The notes under the pieces: generated by a model
Told to the model about the DNA's origin: nothing
The model's database searches: none
Seen by the model: only the letters and a program-made list of their open reading frames with translations
Translations under genes and position numbers: made by a program
Assembly (NCBI RefSeq): GCF_026151205.1
Contig: NC_087084.1
Coordinates: 4,333,538-4,397,537, forward strand
DNA: 64,000 nt
Direction: 5' to 3'
Source of the DNA: Bolinopsis microptera
Taxonomy: Eukaryota > Ctenophora > Tentaculata > Lobata > Bolinopsidae
In this document: piece by piece, positions 57,359-64,000 of the stretch
Layout of the letters: every line of letters begins with the position of its first letter
Numbering within the stretch: position 1 is the stretch's first letter

Positions 57359-58794
57359 AGGGCTCGTCCCGTCTCGTGGAGGTGCATGTAGAAGGAAGGA
57401 GGAATTCTTCTGAGGTCTTCGCTTCAGAGTGCTGTGCAGATCCGGACGCCTTGGCTCTACTGCCTTGGGCTGTTCAGCAGCTTTCCGCTTCAGTGCATGC
57501 TCGGCTCACATCCTTGGATACGAGAACCAGCCCCTTTTGGACCTGGCTCACGTCCGTTAAGTGAACACATGCCGAGAGCTCAAACACTTCTCAAACACAA
57601 CTATTTACTAAACTGTCATGTGAATAATATGGATCACATCACAAATGATACGTCACTGATTGGGCCATGTCATGTGATACCTAGCTGTGGGAGGCCGGAA
57701 TGAGAGGTTCCTAGTTGTCGGTCACCGCTAAGTTCTAACACTAAAGTTCGCTAGGTAGATTCGCTACTGTCCAATTGTTTAAATTTTGTTGTTTCTAGCG
57801 GAGTAAAGTCTAAGTCATAGGAACCGCACTCTAGTTTGGAAAATGATGTTTTGTTAAACAAATCGAAGAGGTTACTGTTAGGTAGGTAGTCGTACTCGTA
57901 CACAGTTATAATTAACAAGTTAACATCAACTAAAGTTTAATTGGTAAATATAAACACACTTTAACTTTGAGCGTGTGTTTTAGACCTCATTATAATATAC
58001 ACAATATCCTATCTTATTTCCAAGTTCAGGTCAGATTCTATCCTTCTTTTGGATCATAAACTCATCAAGTGATTCGTCAGGCCGGTTCACGTTACTTATT
58101 TCGAAGTGATCTTGTGGACGCGATTCGTCGGTCACGTTATGTATTTCGATCCACTGATCATAATTCCTTCGGGTCAGTTCAATCCACGTATTATACAGTA
58201 TGTGATCCACTGCAGAGTCGTAAGCAGCATATGATCCTAATTCCTATCACAAATGAAGTTATGTAAAATATAAGGTGGCAAAGATTTTTCTAAGAAAGCG
58301 TAGCTAGATTTGACTCTGATCCCGCAAATAAATTATAAGGCGGCAAATATTATGCTTAGAAAGCGTAGATTTAACTCTCCCGCAAATAAATTATAAGGTG
58401 GCGAATATTTTGCTAAGAAAGCGTAGATTTAACTCTCGCGCAAATAAATTATAAGGTGGCGAATATTTTGCTAAGAAAGCGTAGATTTAACTCTCGCGCA
58501 AATAAATTATAAGGAGGCGAATATTTTGCTAAGAATGCGAAGATTTCATTCTCGCGTAAACAAACTAAAAAGGAGCGTGCAGCGCGCGTCTGACCGTTTG
58601 GCAAATATTTTGCTAAGAATGCGCATTTTCCTAACGTAAAATTCGCCTCCTTATGAAATATTTGCATCATCACGCGCAGCCTGGCAAATACATCATAACA
58701 CGGCGCATATTTTGCTAAGATGGCAAATATTTCGTTAGCGCGGCAATTATTTGCGTAACATGGCAATGTTGCAACCCGGGAGGGGGCTTTTTAA

Positions 58795-59220
58795 TTGGTA
58801 TGTAATTAAAAGCTGTGCTAATGTTTCCTTTGAAAATAGATAATTTGCAGAAATCTCCGTTTTTCATTTTGTCAGTTTGGTTTAAAAGAACATATCTTTT
58901 GTAATGGTATTATGTTAATGCGGAAAATAAAGATATCACTGCATATAACAGTGCTGTATTGATCGTTATAGGTATTGAGGTATTTGTAGGTACATGCCAC
59001 TCGCAAGATGTTTTAATTATTAGTTTTATCGTTTTTGCCATGATATGAATATTTCAGAGACGAGATTTTCTTCTATATCTTTTAACAACAGCTTCACTAT
59101 TTATCCTTTTGATTTTAAAACATAAACCAGCAGCTGTAGCTGGTAGCTATCCCGATTGGTTCACATGATAGGTGATTATGATGAGCTATACAGATGGATA
59201 ATGTGCAGCCATATGGAATG
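58795..59220. other. Interval without gene
   Basis: AT-rich single-copy-looking sequence. I see no gene or repeat in it. Confidence 0.4.
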
Positions 59221-59221
59221 G

Positions 59222-59301
59222 AGGAGGAGGAGGAGGAGGAGGAGGAGGAGGAGGAGGAGGAGGAGGAGGAGGAGGAGGAGGAGGAGGAGGAGGAGGAGGA
59301 T
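59222..59301. repeat. (AGG)n microsatellite, about 26 copies
   Basis: Perfect AGG trinucleotide run, flanked on both sides by near-identical sequence (GATTATGATGAGCTA...ATGGATAATGTG, near 59172 and 59306), so the run sits inside a small duplication. Confidence 0.97.
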
Positions 59302-60197
59302 GGGTGATTATGATGAGCTACGGATGGATAATGTGTAGCCATATGGAATGCAAATGGCCGGTGGGTTTGAAAATTGCACTCAATAAATTTACTGCAAAAT
59401 ATTATTACAGCGAGACGCTTATAACTTGTGTTGTTCTTCATAATTGACTAAATGCTCTCATCAACAAATTTTAATCGATCTGTAGCTTCACTTGATGAGC
59501 CTAACTGGGATGAAGTCTGTGCTAATTAGAGGTTGTAGAGTGGCATGGTGGTGATTTAGGTGTATTTCTTGGCAAACACTCTCACAATATCAAGAAACAC
59601 GCCAGTCTGGCAGCGAGGAAGTTTGGGATTTGATAGGAAATTTAGTGTCAAAGAGGAAATTTTTTCCCGATCCATAACTCCTGCGCCAAAGGCACAAAAG
59701 AGTCAAGGACAAGGGTTAGCGAATGAGGTTTTTTTCGTAAGTGGTAGCTTGCGACCGTCGTGCCTGTGTTCTTCCATATGTCGCTCACGTTCCTAATATA
59801 ACTGCGCAAAGTTATTTTGCGAGATATGAATTAAATTATTATTTGTTATTGGCGCGCGGCGCTGAACTGATCAAGTAAATCAGTAATTTCACCATGTACA
59901 TATCCCACTAGGCACTAATTGATAGCATATTATTTCAAGTTATAATTACTATTTTGCACAGATCCGTGTCATATCAGGTTGCATAAACAATAAACATATT
60001 GCATATGGGTACAATGTTACATACGTCTTGGTATGTTATCTTAGAGTCTTAGAATCATTGCCAAGTAGATTAGGCTGTTATCACGACTCACTATGGCGAT
60101 TAAAACGGTTTTTAAAAATCAATGTTGATCATAATCAATTCGAAATGCCTTCACTTTGAAGCTTCAAATACTGCCTGATGATGTTTTATCGAGTTAA
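59302..60197. other. Interval without gene
   Basis: AT-rich; no recognisable coding region. Short frames such as 59560-59796 have no family signature. Confidence 0.4.
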
Positions 60198-60249
<52 letters not shown>

Positions 60250-61715
60250 GGTGACCGAACTTTTGAGGGGGTCCCGGACCCCAACCGCCAAACGGTGCCC
60301 ATATTTGGTCCAAATTAGGCTCAATTTAGCCAAATACCCAGAGCATGCCCAAAACCGAGATTTATGTGCTCTTCTTGTAGCTAGTGGTCTCTTGAACTCG
60401 TATATGAATTTTCATCAAGATTGGACAAAAAATGACTGAGTTATGAGCCAAAAACCATATGACCATATTTGGGCATACGCACCAAATTTGATGCCAGGCA
60501 AATTTTGGAATTTGGCCGCCAAATTTTTTTAAAGGCCTAACTTAAAATTCCAATACAAAACTTAAGGTCGAAATGCGATTCTACGTTGATTCTGAAAATT
60601 TCATGTAAAAATATTGAAACCCTATTGAGTTCTATTGTTTTGAGCGAAATCAGTTTTGCAAATATCGCGAACTGAGATATGGGCGGTTTTGTTCATTTTT
60701 TGCGATTATTTAAACACAGAATCCACATAGAGAATGTGTAGTATAGGCTTACCTTCCATATAAAGTTGGTTTCATTCAAAAATATTGATATTTGACCAAT
60801 TTATGGGCCAAAATCGATCAGGGGGGGGGGGGGGGGGGGGGGCCGGTGACCGAACTTTTGAGGGGGTCCCGGACCCCAACCGCCAAACGGTGCCCATATT
60901 TGGTCCAAATTAGGCTCAATTTAGCCAAATACCCAGAGCATGCCCAAAACCGAGATTTATGTGCTCTTCTTGTAGCTAGTGGTCTCTTGAACTAGTATAT
61001 GAATTTTCATCAAGATTGGACAAAAAATGACTGAGTTATGAGCCAAAAACCATATGACCATATTTGGGCATACGCACCAAATTTGATGCCAGGCAAATTT
61101 TGGAATTTGGCCGCCAAATTTTTTTAAAGGCCTAACTTAAAATTCCAATACAAAACTTAAGGTCGAAATGCGATTCTACGTTGATTCTGAAAATTTCATG
61201 TAAAAATATTGAAACCCTATTGTATTGAAACCCTATTGAGTTCTATTGTTTTGAGCGAAATCAGTTTTGCAAATATCGCGAACTGAGATATGGGCGGTTT
61301 TGTTCATTTTTTGCGATTATTTAAACACAGAATCCACAGTTAGTTAGATACTGAGCTGATAATCATAGAGAATGTGTAGTATAGGCTTACCTTCCATATA
61401 AAGTTGGTTTCATTCAAAAATATTGATATTTGACCAATTTATGGGCCAAAATCGATCAAATTTGGTGCGTATGCCCAAATATGGTCATATGGTTTTTGGC
61501 TCATAACTCAGTCATTTTTTGTCCAATCTTGATGAAAATTCATATACGAGTTCAAGAGACCACTAGCTACAAGAAGAGCACATAAATCTCGGTTTTGGGC
61601 ATGATCTGGGTATTTGGCTAAATTGAGCCTAATTTGGACCAAATATGGGCGTGGCTGCCCCGCGGGCACCGTTTGGCGGTTGGAGTCCGGGACCCCCTCA
61701 AAAGTTCGGTCACCG
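60198..61715. mobile_element. Poly-G-headed foldback repeat, two direct units and an inverted end
   Basis: Each direct unit starts with a G-run (60198-60247, 50 G; 60821-60842, 22 G) followed by CCGGTGACCGAACTTTTGAG and about 570-600 bp of body ending AAAATCGATCA. The sequence after the second body (about 61459-61715) is the inverse of the first 245 bp without a G-run. So one complete foldback unit spans 60821-61715 and a partial unit precedes it. No coding capacity. A diverged piece occurs at 19093-19150. Confidence 0.8.
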
Positions 61716-62194
61716 GTCCTAGTTTGTTGGTCAGCTGCTATCTCGAAACCAAGTTTCACAAAAAAATCAGGGTGAACCCCCCCTTTTAAGTAGCCCAGTA
61801 TGAGAGCTAGAGAGTATTTAAAAAAAAAGAAAAGTTATACGAAATGTTTGTTTAGCAGGAGCTTTCAAAATACACGTATAAATCGTCTTCAGCTTAGATG
61901 GGAGATCAAATGCTTGTTGGACATGTCCATATAAGATGGGGTAGCAAACGCACGAAAACTTCATAATAAATCTAATATGTGTAGTGTGCTAGTAATTCCA
62001 GTAAATTTTGCGATTTTAGCTTCACAAATACAATGTCATAACTTAACCAATTAAATGCAGCTGAAGTTAGAGAGTTAAAGGTTTGGACAAAAATATGGAC
62101 AACAGTACAGGACACAGGTGGTCCACAGTGCATTTGGGTCATTATTATAACGGAAAGTAGGGTCGGAGAGAGAGGTCGGACTTGTTCTAGCAAC

Positions 62195-62275
62195 TCCCTA
62201 GCAACTCCCTAGTCAAGGCAGCCTAGCAACGGCAGCCTAGCAACGGCAGCCTAGCAACCTAGTCACGGCAGTATT
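62195..62275. repeat. Short tandem repeat (GGCAGCCTAGCAAC)
   Basis: Three GGCAGCCTAGCAACG-type units preceded by two CTAGCAACTCC units. Confidence 0.85.
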
Positions 62276-62316
62276 CAAGCAGCCCGACAGGTGTTCCAGA
62301 ACTAAATGTGTTAATG

Positions 62317-62406
62317 TTAACCCTAACCCTAACCCTAGCTAACCCTAACCCTAACGTTAACCCTAACCCTAACCCTAACCCTAACCCTAACCCTAACCCT
62401 AACCCT
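62317..62406. repeat. Interstitial telomere-type repeat (CCCTAA)n
   Basis: About 14 CCCTAA units interrupted by GCT and CGTT variants near 62337 and 62355; the complement is TTAGGG, the common metazoan telomere motif. It lies within the window with non-telomeric DNA on both sides. Confidence 0.93.
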
Positions 62407-62531
62407 GTTCGAAAACACTTGTTCGGGAACACCTGTCTGGCTACTTGGATACTGCCTAGTTTTAACATTAACAAATGCGTAATAGCTCCGCACAACAAGG
62501 TTGTGATTAGGGGAACTATTGGAGATGTTCG

Positions 62532-62670
62532 TGTTAACTATACTAGTGTTTTAGTTAACTATACTAGTGTTTTAGTTAACTATACTAGTGTTTTAGTTAA
62601 CTATACTAATGTTTTAGTTAACTATACTAGACAGCAGAGTGTAGGCACTGGTGTTTTAGTTAACTTTCTG
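62532..62670. repeat. 21-bp tandem repeat (GTTAACTATACTAGTGTTTTA)
   Basis: Five 21-bp units, the last diverged, with one more partial unit after 24 bp. It contains palindromic GTTAAC and ACTAGT sites. Confidence 0.9.
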
Positions 62671-64000
62671 AAAATAACTAATGTCTAGATTGAAAGAATG
62701 GAAAAATGTTTTTGAGAAAGGAAGCACCTTAAAAGGTAAAGGATGATCTTTCCAATTATCTACGATCGTCGATTATACGACAAATCCTTTGATGTTAGAG
62801 GGGTAAATATATTGCAAGAAATTCACTTATAAAATATCGCATGATAAGAGCCTTTTCCTTGTCGCAACAAACGGGAACACTAAAACGTTTGCCCCAGAAT
62901 CATTACAACAATGCGACTAATAAATAATGTTCCAATCCGGATATTACAAAAAATCACAATTATATTGTCGCACGGAATTGGCAGATCTCACAGCATGAAA
63001 ATGGTAATGTCTTTCTCAGAATGATTAGAGTAACTAAAACGTCAAGCTAAACGTCCAACTAAAACTTCTTCACTCTGGACAGGATCTGGGGTTTAAGTAA
63101 CGAGTGGGCTGTGACGTCACACGAGCCTATGATTATCATTTCAACCTGCCAAAACTCACCGGGGTTAATTTAGAAAAAGTGGTCAGTTTCAATTAAAAAG
63201 CTTGAAAATCTTAATTGGTTTGTTAATGGATCTTAATTGGTTTGTTAATGGATTTATGAGTGGTTGAAGTTTAACAAGATCTTAATCCTAATGCATTTAT
63301 TAATTATCAATATAGATCGGAAACAAGGGCATCATACCTTTTCCGACTCAACCATAATAGAATAAGCAAAATAAGCGTCGAAAAAATGCAAACCACGGAC
63401 ATTGCTCTTGCTGTTCCACTCCTCCGGGGAAAACTAATATTGATTAGCCAGATCAGAGTTTACCCTGCGCATGATCGCAACTTGTCATTATCCAAATCAA
63501 TATAATATCTGTGTGGAACATTACAAAGATCTGGCAGCACAATCTTTATAATCATATGGTTGCTTAGTAACCGTAGACTCACCGAATATGTTGACAAACT
63601 TGGATCATGCGTATTTACAAGATTGCTTGTGTATTCATGTTGGTTTGTTGATGAGCACGTGTTAATATCGTGATCGTTCCGTCCTTATGCTATTATACCA
63701 AATACTCATTTTGTCCGGTCTCATATTAACGGATATCCTAAAATAATGATCAACTTTCATGAAAACATTGTGTTATTACTTTGATTCGTATTTAGCGATA
63801 GTATGATCAGAGTTAGGACGATTGCCGGTGGAGAACCGCAGATAACCGAGAAATTGCAATGTGGTGATATTTCTACAATACTATCAGTAAATTGGAAGCT
63901 CCCACTCCGCTCCCTGTTTTAATTTGTATGTGTTTTAATAATGGAAACCATAAACTACTAATAATATAAGCTTATAAGCGCATATAATATTGCCAAAAGA
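62671..64000. other. Interval without recognisable gene
   Basis: AT-rich sequence to the window end; apart from a small duplicated TCTTAATTGGTTTGTTAATG motif at 63210-63252 I see no structure and no coding signal. Confidence 0.4.

Noticed and set aside
59115-59441. 108-codon frame with poly-Ser and opposite poly-Arg frame
   Set aside because: Caused by the (AGG)n microsatellite.
60151-60995. Short frames with poly-Pro/poly-Gly and a shared GSRTPTAKRCP peptide
   Set aside because: They read the G-headed foldback repeat, recur in all its copies and have no domain signature.

Overview
The window is animal genomic DNA: repeat-dense, AT-rich and intron-bearing. Evidence is one spliced EF-hand calcium-sensor gene with GT-AG introns, several APE-type LINEs, tRNA-derived SINE-like units, an LTR retroelement remnant, MITEs, very long inverted repeats, many minisatellites and a (CCCTAA)n interstitial telomere-type block. 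A bilaterian marine invertebrate such as a mollusc would fit, but nothing here fixes the phylum. Only one host gene is well supported; most of the rest is mobile DNA.

Layout. 1-2035: homopolymer-inflated, probably badly base-called sequence. 2.2-7.1 kb: minus-strand LINE of the RNase H-bearing type (ORF1, EN-RT, frameshifted RNase H and zinc-knuckle tail). 7.7-9.85 kb: 3'-truncated LINE with a coiled-coil plus SGNH-esterase ORF1. 9.9-10.4 kb: minisatellite. 11.5-18.95 kb: LTR element with gag and aspartic protease but no reverse transcriptase, with several tandem arrays. 20.4-29.2 kb: large imperfect palindrome whose arms carry a C2H2 zinc-finger ORF, SINE-like units and 10-bp periodic AT-rich arrays. 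28.1-34.3 kb: 3.1-kb segment in two direct copies holding nested MITEs; the second copy is bounded by 58-bp terminal inverted repeats. 35.2-38.1 kb: five-exon calmodulin/troponin C-like gene on the minus strand. 39.8-48.1 kb: a LINE lying between two blocks of one 50-bp satellite. 51.2-58.8 kb: foldback transposon with about 2.6-kb terminal inverted repeats, a 6-bp target duplication and MULE-transposase-like fragments. 60.2-61.7 kb: poly-G-headed foldback repeat. 62.3 kb: telomere-type repeat.

The strongest candidate for something new is the LINE at 40.9-47.9 kb. Its ORF1 joins an N-terminal helical region, an AlkB-type 2-oxoglutarate/Fe(II) dioxygenase with all recognisable catalytic residues, and an SGNH esterase. 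Its ORF2 is an uninterrupted 1196-residue endonuclease-reverse transcriptase preceded by hydrophobic segments and an NPGP (2A-like) core. This suggests a retrotransposon carrying its own nucleic-acid demethylase. Because the window contains large near-identical direct and inverted duplications, some structures (the P-Q-P-R-Q duplication, the 3.1-kb tandem, the palindromes) need an assembly check. Both palindromes have arm differences that argue against a simple fold-back read artefact.
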